Assembly (NCBI GenBank): GCA_027405735.1
Contig: JAPEHQ010000006.1
Coordinates: 744,001 to 808,000, forward strand
DNA: 64,000 bases
DNA from: Mucor racemosus
Taxonomy: Eukaryota > Mucoromycota > Mucoromycetes > Mucorales > Mucoraceae
Direction of reading: 5' to 3'
A program made the translations under genes and the position numbers. This document shows positions 37,597 to 49,401 of the stretch, piece after piece (the stretch's first letter is position 1; each line of letters starts with the position of its first letter). Below the pieces are notes generated by a model that was not told where the DNA came from, made no database searches, and saw nothing but the letters and a program-made list of their open reading frames with translations.

Positions 37597-38742
37597 ATGA
37601 AAATAATATACTACAAAAGTCTATTTTCCTTTTTTCTATTTCTATTTGCAATTAATTTATGTCAAGCAACAATAATCATCCTTGTAAGTTAGTTTGCAGC
37701 AATTGTAAATAATTAAAATTACTAAAAGCAAGAAAAAAAAAAAAAAAAAAAAAAAAAAGGAATCAAATGATACACTTGTGGATCGTATAGCAGCATTTGG
37801 ACCTAGAATTGATGGTGAAATAGGTATTACAGGTCATCTATCAGCACCACCTGGTGCAAATGATTCTTTTGGTTGTATTGCTGTTCCAAATCCAAATATT
37901 AAAGACTGGATCGCACTAGTAGAAAGAGGTCAATGTTCATTTTTACAAAAAGTAAAAACTATGCAAAATAGTGGAGCTATTGCTGTCATTGTAGGTGATA
38001 AACAGTTTAATGGTTGGGTGACAATGTATGCTCCAGGTAAGTTTAATTTTAAAAAAAGAGCGAAGGGGATTTGTTTTCTAATTTATAAACCAGGTGATAC
38101 TTCTGATGTACATATTCCAAGTGTTTTCGTAGCACAACATCAATATAAAGCACTCTTGCAATTATTTGATAATTCTGCTGCATCGGTCGCTGTAAGATTA
38201 TCAGGAGACGATTTATTGACATGGTAAACAGTTGTTAATATTAAAAAAAATGATATGCAAACAACTAAATACCTTGAAAAATTTTTAGGCCACTTTTAGA
38301 TATGTTGCTAGTGGTTGTATTATCACCTGCTGTAATGATGTTATTTATTTATCTTACATGGCAATTAAGACAAAGACAGCGTAGAAAGAATGACATTGCT
38401 CCAACCAACTTTGTAGCTAAATTACCCACTTATATATTTCGCCGTGAAAAAATTGTAGATATTGAACATACTGAATGTGCTATTTGCCTTGAAGATTATA
38501 TTGAAGGTGACCAATTAAGGACCTTACCTTGTAAACATGAATTTCATGCTAAATGTGTCGATGCATGGCTAACGTCGCACAAGAAATTCGTAAGTTTTGT
38601 AATGGTTATTTCTAGATCAAAAAGTCTAATATTCTTCATATAGTGTCCTATTTGTAAATTTGATATTTGCCAAAAGACTGAATCATCGAAATCAAATACC
38701 ACAATACCCCCAAGTGAACGCACTCCACTTTTAAACGCATAA
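37597..38742 (+). CDS. PA-TM-RING E3 ubiquitin ligase
   Basis: Five exons: 37597-37683, 37760-38036, 38094-38223, 38289-38589 and 38644-38742, giving 297 aa. A membrane-bound E3 of the RNF13/RNF167 type, likely endosomal or vacuolar. In order: a signal peptide (IYYKSLFSFFLFLFAINLCQ), a protease-associated domain (ALVERGQCSFLQKVKTMQNS, then DVHIPSVFVAQHQ), a transmembrane helix (LLVVVLSPAVMMLFIYLTW), and a RING-H2 (CAICLEDYIEGDQ, CKHEFHAKCVDAWL, CPICKF). The tail ends TPLLNA. The first acceptor lies right after an unusually long A-tract; an alternative upstream acceptor would add nine Lys in frame. The intron at 38037-38093 has no stop and is a multiple of three. Confidence 0.9.
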
Positions 38743-38862
38743 ATTTCCGCAACCTCGTTTTTCTTTGTATACATGAACAAATTATATATACATTTTACTT
38801 TTTTACATATAATCAAACACCATGTCGTTTTTTATATTAAATTATAATTCAACATTTGATGG

Positions 38863-38904
<42 letters not shown>

Positions 38905-38948
38905 TTATCATCTGGAAAAAAAAGCTACCATATTATGCTTGTATGTTT

Positions 38949-40817
38949 TTACCGGGAGAGCAATTTTGTATTATTATTATTGTTTAATGTTGTCGTCGTT
39001 GTTGTTGCAGCTACAACTGTTGCTGGTACGGATACAGATGAAAGGAAAGAATTCTAATATACGATATAAGAATCAAGATAATTTATATGTAATATATAAC
39101 GTACCTTCATGAATAAATACTCGTTTTCTAATTCTTCTTCTTCTAATGACGAGATGGTGTGTATATTCGGAAGAGCACTTGGTCGTACTAAAAGAAATCA
39201 TTTAAGCTTTTTTTTTTGCTTCTCCTACTCAAATAAAAAAACATACCTGATTTTCTTTTGGCTGGCTCTTGTGATTTTATGTTGGTGGTTTCGACATTTC
39301 TCTTTCTTAAATTACGTTTTGCTCGTGTATGATTGCTTGAAGTTTCTTCATCGTTATTTTCTTCACGATCATCTCTCATTTGTTTTCTTTTATCTTCAAT
39401 AGAAGTAATTAATGTATCATGTAATTGCTTTCTTTCATTCTAAATTATATAATAAAAAAAAAAAAATATTAGTAAATAAACAAATATTTAAAAAAAGAAA
39501 AATCAAACCTCGTATTCATCTTCTAGTGCATTCAAATCTTGGTCATAAAATGTATCAATAAAAGCAACTTGATATTTCATAAATGATTCAGCATCATGAA
39601 TACATTTTTCTCTTTTGATTTCATAGTCAGTTACGATTTCGTTGAATGCCGAATGAGTTCCTGTAAAATTTTTATAATGAGACCCCTCTTCCGTTAAAAA
39701 GACCGACGTTGTCTCTGATGTAAAATGTAGACAAACCTTTTTGGATTTGTATCAATTCTTGCTTTAATTGGGCAATTTTATCTTGATAGATTCTATCAAA
39801 TGGTGTGAGTGATGTGTGAGGGAAGCGCGAGGACGCACGTGCCATATTAGATAACTTACTCGTCTGCTTGTTCCCAAAATTCATTATCCATCCAGGTCAT
39901 CAGTTCATTGTGCTCTTTTCTTGCGCTTGACTTGGTAGTACTGGGTTTGTCTATTTAAGAAAATAAATAAATAAACAAAACATAAAATGTTTGAATGAAA
40001 TACCTTGCCATTTATTGGAATGACTGATTGGTTGTACATTACGATCATCTTCTATAATAGGATGATCATAAAAAGGAGAATCAGCACGTTGAGGCGGGGA
40101 ATTGGGTCTAATATGATACAACGGTTGATTGTTACTATGAAGATGATGAGGCTGTTGTTGAGGTGGAGGAGGTAGTGGTTGTGGTGATTGGTGTTGATGC
40201 TGATGGTGATAATGATGAGTAGGGGTAGGAATATTATTCGCATGAGGAACAGAAGGAACAGAAGCGACACTGGGTGGTGGCGGAAGAGGAGAATACCATG
40301 ATGAATCTTTTTTCTTATCCAATAGAGGTAAAACATTGGGTTGTTGAAATCCTGCTTTAGGTATAATTTCTTTGTTTGCAACAGCAGAATATAAGAAGGA
40401 TGGAGGGGGTAAAATAGGAATATTGCTTGAACCAGGTGATGGAGATGGTTGTCGCGAATAATAAGGAGGCGTGTTAAAATTGCCATTTGAAGTATTAGAT
40501 TTATAATAATTATCATTTGATGATGATGTAGATGACGATGACTGAACACCACTGCCATTAAAACCAAATGGTTTATTATTTAAAAGAGGGGCCAATGCGG
40601 GAATACTACCATTGCTTTGCTGTTGTTGTTGTGATGGTTGTTGTGATTGTGATTGTGATTGTGATAGAGATGGTTGTTGCTGTTGCTGTGGTTGTAGTTG
40701 TTGTGTCACAATAGATGTTGATGATGTTTGTGGTACTGATGAAGGTGGAGGAGATCTTGGTAATGAATAGTAATCTGCACCTGCTTGAGCTACAATGTAT
40801 CCAAACTGAGGTAACAT
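38949..40817 (-). CDS. Sds3/BRMS1-family protein (Sin3-HDAC complex component)
   Basis: Seven exons on the minus strand: 40817-40004, 39950-39860, 39792-39737, 39660-39509, 39439-39247, 39187-39105 and 39053-38949, giving 497 aa. Sds3-family proteins are structural subunits of the Sin3/Rpd3 histone deacetylase complex in the nucleus. The first exon (about 271 codons) encodes a low-complexity Pro/Gln/Ser/His-rich region. The rest has the Sds3 coiled coil: IYQDKIAQLKQELIQIQKG, then THSAFNEIVTDYEIKREKCI, ESFMKYQVAF, ALEDEYENERKQL and an acidic/basic linker with RAKRNLRKR. The C terminus is Thr/Asn-rich. All junctions are in phase. The long N-terminal extension is not part of the usual domain, so fusion to a mis-joined neighbour cannot be fully excluded. 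Confidence 0.78.
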
Positions 40818-41011
40818 TTTATGAGTGTATATGTTTTATACAATAGAAAGTTATTTGAAGAAAAAGAGGGGGTTAAATCTAGCCAACCGGAGTTACAGGA
40901 TCAAACAAGGAAGAAGAAGGGGAAAAAGAAAAAAGGAAAGAAGGATCAACATTTTTATTAATATTTCGGGCAGTCTGGCGGTCACATACAACAACATCAA
41001 CAACATCCAGA

Positions 41012-42223
41012 TCATCTATTTAAGTTACTTGAATGTCTCCAACTTAGTGGTCTAGTTGTTCCAAGTGCAGCTGATTCATTGTAATCTGGCGTAGTTAAAT
41101 AAACTGCACTTGCCCGACTACTATCAACTAATTTTGAGGTTGATGCTACATCTTCTTGTTGCTGCATCATTTGATACTTTTTAAAGAATTCATCATTATC
41201 GCCAAAGAATTTAGCCGCTTTTTCATGTTCTTTTCTTGATTGATATCTATGTAATATCCAAAGGATTCCTAATATAACAATGACAAATATTAAAACTGAA
41301 CAACCTAAAACTGCCCACAGCCAATTAGCTATACTGTGAAATACATCAGGCCCGGTTATGCATATTCCGTCATCTGTACAATAGCCAGTAAGACATTCTC
41401 GGTCTTGCCAACAGTTTGATCCTACAACATTCGATACTACACAAATGTAGTTGTCACACCAGGTTCCGTCAGTACAATTATCACGAATAATTGTTTGTTG
41501 AACTGCTAATCCTTTTGCATCATATGATACATAATCTGTTCTAATTTATTGTTTGATATATGTTATTATTCTTTCGGATTTCCTCCTTTTTTTTTATATC
41601 TGAAAAAACAAAATAACATTACCTGTCTGAGCCACAGTTACCACCTAAAGGTGCCCCTTTGACGAAACAGGTAGAGTTTAAGCAAATCGATTCTTTACCG
41701 GCACATTCATCATCTCTTTGCTGCAGTAATTTAATAAAATAAGCATAAATACGCATAGAGAGAGAAAAAAAAAAAAGATAAACTCACCAATTCACAATGT
41801 CCTCCAGCTTGCACAAGTGGAGTGCATTGTGCTCCATTGTCAGGGCAATACATTTGATTGCTACAACGAGTTGGAAACTTGTAAGCAATATCATTCCATC
41901 TGAGAATAAGAAATTAATTACATGGTTAGCAATTAAGTCCACAATATTCGTTCAATAATTTACCCTTGGATGAAATCGGTATTAGAACATCCTTTGTAAT
42001 TACAAGTATTATTACGAGATGAATCACAAAATAAATACACATTTGCACATGAATCATCGTATTGCCAAGTTGCCCTAGGGATAGAAAATGTAAATATTAT
42101 ATCAAATGTCTAATGTCAATCAATTTACGAATAAATGGGGCTTGGATCGCACAACTCTCCATATTGGAGACCAGACGCTACTGAAATGATTATAGACAAT
42201 ATAACCAGCGATATACATTTCAT
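41012..42223 (-). CDS. Cys-rich single-pass membrane protein
   Basis: Five exons on the minus strand: 42223-42129, 42074-41964, 41899-41788, 41720-41623 and 41540-41012, giving 314 aa. A signal peptide (MKCISLVILSIIISVASG) is followed by an ectodomain with about 20 cysteines (CSNQMYCPDNGAQCTPLV, CGSDRTDYV, CWQDRECLTGYCTDDGIC), a transmembrane helix (LWAVLGCSVLIFVIVILGIL) and a cytoplasmic tail with a Gln run. The spacing of the last cysteines recalls Dickkopf-type Cys-rich modules, but I do not recognise a named family. Probably cell-surface or secretory pathway; function unknown. It is transcribed in the same direction as the Sds3-like gene downstream. Confidence 0.85.
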
Positions 42224-42272
42224 GACGAATATCAAACTCTAGACGAAAAAAGAAATATTTGAAAAAAAATGA

Positions 42273-42305
<33 letters not shown>

Positions 42306-42855
42306 AAGATCAAGAAATAGGAGAAATGCACATTTTCTTTTTATATCATAGGTTGATAATTATCTATATCTTTATGCAAAAAGGGAAGGGTTACTTTCCT
42401 TTTACCTTTTCCTAAATGCCTTTTTTTCATTTATTTTTTTTTTTGCAAAATCCATTCATATAAGCTTATACACAAAACCATAGTATTTATACATACTTTT
42501 TATCAGTTTTGTTTTATTTATTCAATCGATTACACACAAGTAAAACATCAACATCTTGCAACAAAGACCTGGGGCTAATTAACATGTGTGATAAAGTAAT
42601 CAATTTCATTGGCTTGTGATTGAAGGGGGTGGTTTTTTTAACTCAAAGATTGTTTATTTATTGATAATGTAGATCCTGCATGAGACAAAACACAAAAGTC
42701 GATCTATTTCTGTGATTGTTGTGTAATGACAGCTACGTGCCACCCTTCAGCTGCTCAACAAAAAATGGTAGAAATTAGGTAACCCAACACTACCCGACCC
42801 AGAATAGTTTTCTACGATAGTGTAACGTTCAAATCTACTAATATAGTCAATCACA
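42224..42855. other. Intergenic with GA microsatellite
   Basis: A (GA)n tract at about 42281-42308 lies just upstream of the membrane-protein start codon on its 5' side. Nothing else coding. Confidence 0.5.
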
Positions 42856-44825
42856 GTAGGTTTCGGATGGCTTTCAAATGGTTTTTGAATGGTTTTGCCC
42901 AATATTAAGTCGAATTACGAGAAGTCTTTACAAAAAATGTAACTTGTCACTCTATGAGCCATTGATATTTATCCGAAAATAGACGAGCTAATACCAGAAT
43001 ATAAGTACACCACTGGCCTAACATGAACGACCACCATAATGAGACCTAGCATCGATTGTGAGACATTCAGCACCTAAATTGTTATGAGATGTTAATTTTT
43101 TGTATTCGCAAGATAGATCCAACTAAAAGCTATCCCGTATTTTTTGTTTTAGCGAAAAATGTTGATTTTTCGTCGAGAAAATCAAAATAATAGTTCATAT
43201 TACAGCTTAACATTTATCATGGCTGGGCTCCAAAATCGATTTGTACAAATCGATCAGAAAATGATGAAAAAAACAAAATTGTTTAATTGTTCATGAACTG
43301 CAAATTAAGTAGACCTAGCTTATTAAATAGTTTCTGTAGAGTTTTGGATTCTGCATCTATCTAAACAAAATTCAGGTAAATGTTTTACATTAAATTGTGC
43401 GCAAAATGCAATTGAAATTTTTGAGGTTTTTTGAAGATACACATCACTTTTTATAAGTATTTTTTATATATAAAACATTGAGACAATGTGCAAAAAAATT
43501 ACCTATCGATTGAACTATTGTAAAATTGTTTAGCTGCATTTTCCGTAGAGAAAGCGAGATTTTTGTCGATTTTTTTTTCAAAATCAGAATTTGGGATGAG
43601 GGTATATAAGGGGAAAATTGAAGCCAGAAATGAAAGTGTCCCTTGATACACATTTTTGAGGATATCTCCACGAAAAATCAATATTTTGAAGAAAACTAAA
43701 TTGGATCCGAGAAAGCTCAACGAGCTTGATGAAATACGTGTAAAAAAAATGCTTCTCAATTTAGCAAATACTTTGAAATCTACTACAAAAATGTCAAAAA
43801 AATGAAAAAAAAATAAAAGTGCTCAATTTTTTTTCAAATTTTCATATGTTATAGAGTACTTTAAAACAAGTAAGTTTTATTATTAAAGTATGTTAATGTA
43901 GCTTAATTTTTTGTAGAGATATAGAGTCTCAAAGTTTTCAGTTTTTATTTTTTTTTTTATAGGGAAATAAGTTTTTATTAAAATTATTTCATTGTTTAAT
44001 GTCCTACTAGCGTACCCGGACTAGGGAAGAGAAGAGTAAGACAGGGTAAATGGGGGACATGTTCTAAATGATTGAATGAATATTTTCTTGGGAGTGTAAA
44101 GTAAATAAAGCTAATTGAATGGATGATAAAACGTGAGAGGGAATGAAAGGAATGAAATCAAAAACGGAGCGGTAGTGAGAATTCCAAATGGCCTGTTGAA
44201 TGCATGCAAATACTTGAGAAACGGATAAGTCAGAATATGGTAAAGTAGGAGTACGAGTGTTGGAGGATGTCATGTGTAAAAAATCAAGGTACTGGTTATA
44301 GGTACAGGAGATGAGTGTTGGATCAATGTATAAAGAGAGTGCTGTAGTCCAGACAAGGTATTTTAGAGGACAAGAGAACAGAAAGTGCTCGGTAGTTTCA
44401 ATTTGGGGATGCGCAGGACACAGAGAACATTTGTCTGAGTACTCTGATGGCATGAAGAGGTGAAGTTTCTTTTTCGTTGTGATTTTTTTATGAAGTATCC
44501 GGTACCAAAGTTTTCAGTTTTTAGTTGTGAAATACGCGTAAAAATCTGAAACATTAGCACTAGAAAAATTATATCTACTGCAAAAAAATAGGATATTTCC
44601 GGATACTTGTTTTTGAATTAAAGTTGATCATCTCAGGTATCTTGACATATAATTTTTGCTTGGTGTTATTTAGTGAAAAAAAAAGTAGAGCAGAGATGAA
44701 AAGTGAGACCCAGTTTTCCAGGTAAAAACAGTAAATTCTACCTTTTTTTAAAATCTTTCACGAAAAATAAATTAATTCAGAAGCAGGTAGTATAATAAAA
44801 CCAATTTGTATTAATTGTGTATTAT
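42856..44825 (-). repeat. 1.3-kb repeat module, inverted copy, interrupted by a LINE
   Basis: Read on the minus strand it matches the first module of copies A and B, and 57655-59015: left part near 44700-44825, right end near GAAACCTAC at about 42860. Interrupted at 43948-44505 by a LINE fragment with an 18-bp duplication. The small ORF at 43499-43759 in this module recurs in other copies. Confidence 0.8.
43948..44505 (-). mobile_element. 5'-truncated LINE fragment
   Basis: Flanked by an 18-bp direct duplication CAAAGTTTTCAGTTTTTA (43930-43947 and 44506-44523). On the minus strand it ends in an A-rich tail, as target-primed insertion predicts. The only coding part is the C-terminal end of a reverse transcriptase ORF (44453-44064): a zinc-binding CSLCPAHPQIETTEHFLFSC motif (zf-RVT type) and the tail ENIHSII. 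The RT catalytic domain is missing, so the fragment is dead on arrival. Confidence 0.9.
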
Positions 44826-45266
44826 CCAAGATATATTCTGAAAGTTTTTCAGTATGAAGTTAATTACCAAAAGGTGATCACAATTTAATTTTGTAGACTG
44901 AAAACTACGAAAATTAGCTTTTATGCATAGCGGATTGACTTATAGAAGGAGTTTGCTAAACCTGCTGCAATTCATATATGAAAAAACAATGACGAATATA
45001 TAGCCCCTCAAATAGATGCATATGTATTATTGGAAGCAGAGGATTTAATCTACTAATTGCATTTGTATAAAATTTATAATACCTCAGATAAACAAATAAA
45101 ATTTACAGACCTGAAATATGCAGAAAAAAAAAAACTCCAAAAATTACAACTGTATATATGGTTTATTTTCTATAAATATAATCTGCACTTATGTATGCAT
45201 TAAGTTAAAGAACTGCCGAAAAATATCATTACATGAGAAAGAAAAGAGTTATACAAATTGAAGAAA
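44826..45266. other. Intergenic, AT-rich
   Basis: 3' flank of the minus-strand Kre9-like gene. No coding signal. Confidence 0.5.
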
Positions 45267-47083
45267 TCAAGGTTGTTGTTGTTGTTGTTGTTGGTAAGTA
45301 GCTGCCAGCAAATGTGCCCTTTTTCCAACTTTCTTCATCAATGTACCCTCTGCTTCCAATTCTTTTTTCAATAATTGTTCACTCAATTGACGTCTCTTTT
45401 CTTCTTCTTCTTCTTTTTCTTCTCCCTCTTGTTCATTATCCTTTTTTTGTAACTGTTGCTGCTGCCATTCTGGTTTTCTCATTCGTTGACGAAACGTATC
45501 AGCAATCAAGAGTGCATCAGTAGATGTCAAAGGAGGTTCAGATCTACTGGAGATATTACTAAAAGAAGCAGTTGACTGAGGACGTGCACCATCTCCAAGC
45601 ATATATATCTTGCCGTCCAACGGCAAAGAAGGTGTTGATATAAAGCCTCCCATGTTGGTAGAAGTAGTATTATTCAAAGGGCTACTTGGTGCTGTATGAC
45701 TTCTCAAAGAACCTCTCTCACTACCTGTATGTGCTGTTCCGTAAAATCGCACAGGTGTTGTAACCGTAGTATCAATGGTAGGTTGGTTCAAAGATAGAGT
45801 AGATATGGCATTTAGTTTTTCTTTGCTACTACCATCTTGCTGCATTACAGGAAACATGGAGCTATTTGCAGTGCTGTTGAGTTCTAATGTACTGGTATAA
45901 ATATTCCAATATATAAATGCATTTCATCTACACAAGTAACATACCTAGATGTCCCTTTTCTCCGTATACTAATTTTCTTTTTCTACTATGTTGCATGACC
46001 CAGAATATGGCAAGGCATGCACCTAGTACAGCTAAGCATGCTAGTACAACAGCTGCAATAATCCAGGGTTGAATAGTATGAGCTTCTGGACCAGTCTGTT
46101 TTTTATTGTCAGCATCAATTGTTGATAATTCCACATTTGTTGGTATTGATGCTGGTGGTGATGGTGGTAATGTAGGTGAAGGACTATTTGTCATTGTAGC
46201 AGCTATTACCGAAGAAGTAAAATTTGCGGGAAGAGGTAGACCAGTAGTTAACGGAGCCAAAGCCAATTCTAATGTTGATAGTTATTTTAGTATTTTTACA
46301 TTTGAAGGTTAATTTATGTGCTGCTCTTACGTTCTACTAAATTACGTACAGGCGGAGGGTAATCTGAATATCGATTTGCCAGTTCTTTTTCTGGATTAAT
46401 GCCATTTGGTACGATATAAGTTAAAGTTTCGTATGTCTGTGCTGAAGGATCAATTCTCCATGTATCATCAACGAGCACAGGTACATTTCCTTTGGAAGTA
46501 TTTATACTGGAGAATTTTTTAATGAGAATATTTTGATAGTTTTGTACAAAGTATATGTATATATCCAGTGCTGGCTATTATAAAGTATTAGTATTTTTAT
46601 GTATTTAATTCATGTAAAATATACTAACAGAAGAAACATAAGTTGGGTACCTGAATAATTTTAGATAGTTAGTATAGGCATTTACTGACGATAAATTTAG
46701 AAAAACATTACATTGTATTCCATGTAATTGGATACCAAGTACCATTCTTCCAAACATCTCCTGCTTTTGGAGAACAAATTGTATCTGTGTTGCCATTTAA
46801 ACCGCAAGCAGAAGAAGGCGACGACGACAACGACGAGTCTAAATCAATTTTTGTATATTTTTTTAATACAACTCCTTAATACATGTATATAATAATCGAT
46901 CGACTAATTTTTATCTTTTTTTTTATTTATTTTTATATTATTACCTGTTGGGATGATGGCAGAACTCTTTGATGCAGCAATTGAAGTTGATATATTTGAT
47001 ATTGAAGTTGGTATAGGTTGTTGTTGACACTTGACTGATAATGCAAAAAATACAGCTAAAAATGTCCATTGTAAATCAACCAT
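45267..47083 (-). CDS. Kre9/Knh1-like domain single-pass membrane protein
   Basis: Six exons on the minus strand: 47083-46945, 46838-46712, 46650-46629 (a 22-nt microexon), 46574-46331, 46268-45945 and 45883-45267, giving 490 aa. A signal peptide (QWTFLAVFFALSVKCQQ) is followed by a Ser/Thr-rich stretch, then a domain opening ICSPKAGDVWKNGTWYPITW that resembles the Ser-Thr-rich Kre9/Knh1 N-terminal domain. Next come a Pro/Ser/Thr-rich stalk, a transmembrane helix (WIIAAVVLACLAVLGACLAI) and a long cytoplasmic tail with Glu/Lys coiled coil and a C-terminal poly-Gln. Likely a plasma-membrane or secretory-pathway protein linked to wall assembly; exact role unknown. The microexon is needed to keep the frame and supplies MYPTYVSS. 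Confidence 0.8.
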
Positions 47084-48294
47084 TTCTCTGCTCTGTGTTT
47101 CGCTCAATAAGGTTGATTGATGAAATAAATATTTATATACAAATTATGTAAATGTCCTTGTTGTATTTTATAAATTTATTATCACAAATTGAACATGGAC
47201 AACAAAAGAAGAAGGAAAAAGGGACAAAAAAGAGTAGAAAAGAGTAGAAAAGAGTAAAAAAGGGAAAAAGGAATAAGATGCTGTATTGCAGTTGCAACTT
47301 TTTTTCTTAACAGGACAGCATCAACAACAATAACAACAACAACAACAGCAACAACAACAACAACAACAGCAACACCACCACTACCACCACCACGAACAAC
47401 AACAACACAAGGAGAAATAATCACCATAAAATTGAGAATAGAAGGGGTCGTTTTTTTTTACAGGGAGAATATCTTCTTTGAAGCAGCAGGAAGACTGTAG
47501 CTTTTCATGTCTGTTTTTTTTTTTTTATTTCTTTTCGTTTTCATATCATTTGAAAGGGGGGTTTCTTTTGTGATATGAATAAATATCAATATAAGCAAAA
47601 GAAAAAACCATCTCAAGGGGAAAGAGAGGAGATGTGTATAACAACTTACAATATAAATCATTTTACAAAACTATTTCTTAGAAGAATTCTAAGTATAATA
47701 TGTATTCTAAACATGTTTTGCTGCATGTTTACCATGTAGATGATTTGGCAAAGATATAATAAATAATTTATACATATACAACAATAAATAAAGGGGTCCA
47801 TCGCTTATTTTTTTTCTCTTGTGTATATATAGACATATAAAAGAAGGAGCATAATAGTAGCTACAATGTACTAAAAAACTTGAAGTTTATATATTTAGTA
47901 GATCAAATAAGAAACCATCATCTTGCTAAAATATATTGGATTTTACTACACTAACAACGTTGGAGACAACAGACATTTGCACTAGGAAATCCTTGTTTGG
48001 ACTGCATAATGATGTGCACTTTTATATATATATATTTAATCTACTCCTGTTTTTTTCTTTCTTTTAGTTTCTTTATATATATAGTCTTTATTAATTATAA
48101 CGATATATAAAATTGTGTGTGTGTGTGTGTGCGTGTGTGTGTTTATGAATTAGGAAAATGAGATTACGAAATAAAGCAATTTTTGTTTAAAAAGAGTTGG
48201 GGATTTACAAAGTATATAAAAATAAGCAAACAAGTGTATAATAATATAGTAGTAATGATTAAAGGTCGATTATGTAATAAAATAAAAAGAGAGA
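47084..48294. other. Intergenic with simple repeats
   Basis: CAA/ACC trinucleotide-rich tract at about 47320-47410, T-runs, and a GT microsatellite at 48114-48142. Open stretches here on the minus strand are low-complexity and not credible genes. Confidence 0.55.
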
Positions 48295-49401
48295 TTAGTT
48301 GTTATATTCCAAAACGGTACCAAAGCAGAAATCCCAAATTTTAGAAGTAATACCATAGCCACCTTCATAATTCTTATAATGGTGAGCCATATGGTATTTC
48401 TTCATTTCTTTGAAATGGTATTTGAATACTCGAGCATGATGGAGATAGTAATGAGTACAATCGTACAAGATATAACCAAAGAAACCACCAGCAACAACAG
48501 CATGAGCCATCATCGGAGGAAACAAGAAATGACCAAGAGAAACGAGAGGGTAAGCAATGAGAATAGCAAGAGTAGGAGGCATGACCAATCTTAACTTATC
48601 CATTGGCAAATAATGATGGAATCCATGGATAACAAAATGTAATACAAATGCTGCTTGATGATCAGGTAATAATTCATCCAAATGGAAAAAGAAACGATGA
48701 AGAATATATTCCAACAAACTCCAAATAACAATACCTAATGCAAAAGACATTCCTGTTCCTTGATGGTTACCATAAGCAAGTGATTGGTGTAATTGATAGC
48801 CTACATAGGGAATCCAAATAGAAGGAATGACATACCAAGCTGTCTTTGTTAAAGGCTCCAATAAGGGGTGACCAAAGAAAATAGCTGGTCCATTCATATA
48901 ACGAGGCTTATGAACTTGTTCCAAGTAGAATTCCTTGGTATAACGGGCACGGATAAGTTGAGGAACAAGCGCCTTACTTAAATCCAGGAATTGATTCTTT
49001 TTGACATCAGAATTGATATCTGTTTCAGAAGGTCTGAAATCTTCCTTGCCATATGTTTTACTTTCTTCTTCTTCTTCCAATAATTTCATACGTTGTTCGT
49101 GAAGTGACAAACCGGCAACAGGAGCATCCGCAGCAGTAGGCTTATCGCTATTTTCAACAATAGAACCAATGCAATATTCTTCTAGGATTTCATAAGCCGA
49201 GTCAGAATGTTCATGTTCTAATACATCCTTCATAACTGCAGTAACATCTTGTCCTGCGTAGTCTAAAATGAGGTCGTCTCCACCTGGATGGTCTTGAATA
49301 AATTCTGTTACGTTATAAACTTTGTCTTTATAAACTACCCAGCAAGAATCAGAATCCTGATGCTTGGAAACATCTTTTAAAGTGTATTCCTCCATTGCCA
49401 T
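48295..49401 (-). CDS. SCS7: Sphingolipid fatty acid 2-hydroxylase (Scs7/FA2H)
   Basis: Single exon, 368 aa from the ATG of MAMEEYTLKDV. It adds the 2-hydroxyl group to very-long-chain fatty acids of ceramides in the ER. The N-terminal cytochrome b5 domain has the heme ligands in HPGGDD (about residue 39) and HEHSDSAYEILEEY (about 63-75). The C-terminal fatty acid hydroxylase domain shows the His clusters HRFFFH, HGFHHYLPMD, HYYLHH and HMAHH, with several hydrophobic spans. Length equals the family (yeast Scs7 384 aa). An in-frame extension upstream of this ATG lacks an ATG, so this start is the first possible; a splice donor-like GTAAGT in the leader (about 49534-49540) hints at a 5' UTR intron. 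Confidence 0.95.
   Translation of the reverse strand: MAMEEYTLKDVSKHQDSDSCWVVYKDKVYNVTEFIQDHPGGDDLILDYAGQDVTAVMKDVLEHEHSDSAYEILEEYCIGSIVENSDKPTAADAPVAGLSLHEQRMKLLEEEEESKTYGKEDFRPSETDINSDVKKNQFLDLSKALVPQLIRARYTKEFYLEQVHKPRYMNGPAIFFGHPLLEPLTKTAWYVIPSIWIPYVGYQLHQSLAYGNHQGTGMSFALGIVIWSLLEYILHRFFFHLDELLPDHQAAFVLHFVIHGFHHYLPMDKLRLVMPPTLAILIAYPLVSLGHFLFPPMMAHAVVAGGFFGYILYDCTHYYLHHARVFKYHFKEMKKYHMAHHYKNYEGGYGITSKIWDFCFGTVLEYNN

Noticed and set aside
39672..39884. Separate start (MNFGNKQTSK) for the Sds3-like protein
   Set aside because: A 67-nt intron (39793-39859) with good sites joins the upstream exon in phase (QADE|IYQDK), so the ORF is intron read-through.
47182..47661. Minus-strand Val- and Leu-rich ORFs
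   Set aside because: Produced by CAA/ACC simple repeats and T/A-rich runs rather than by a gene.
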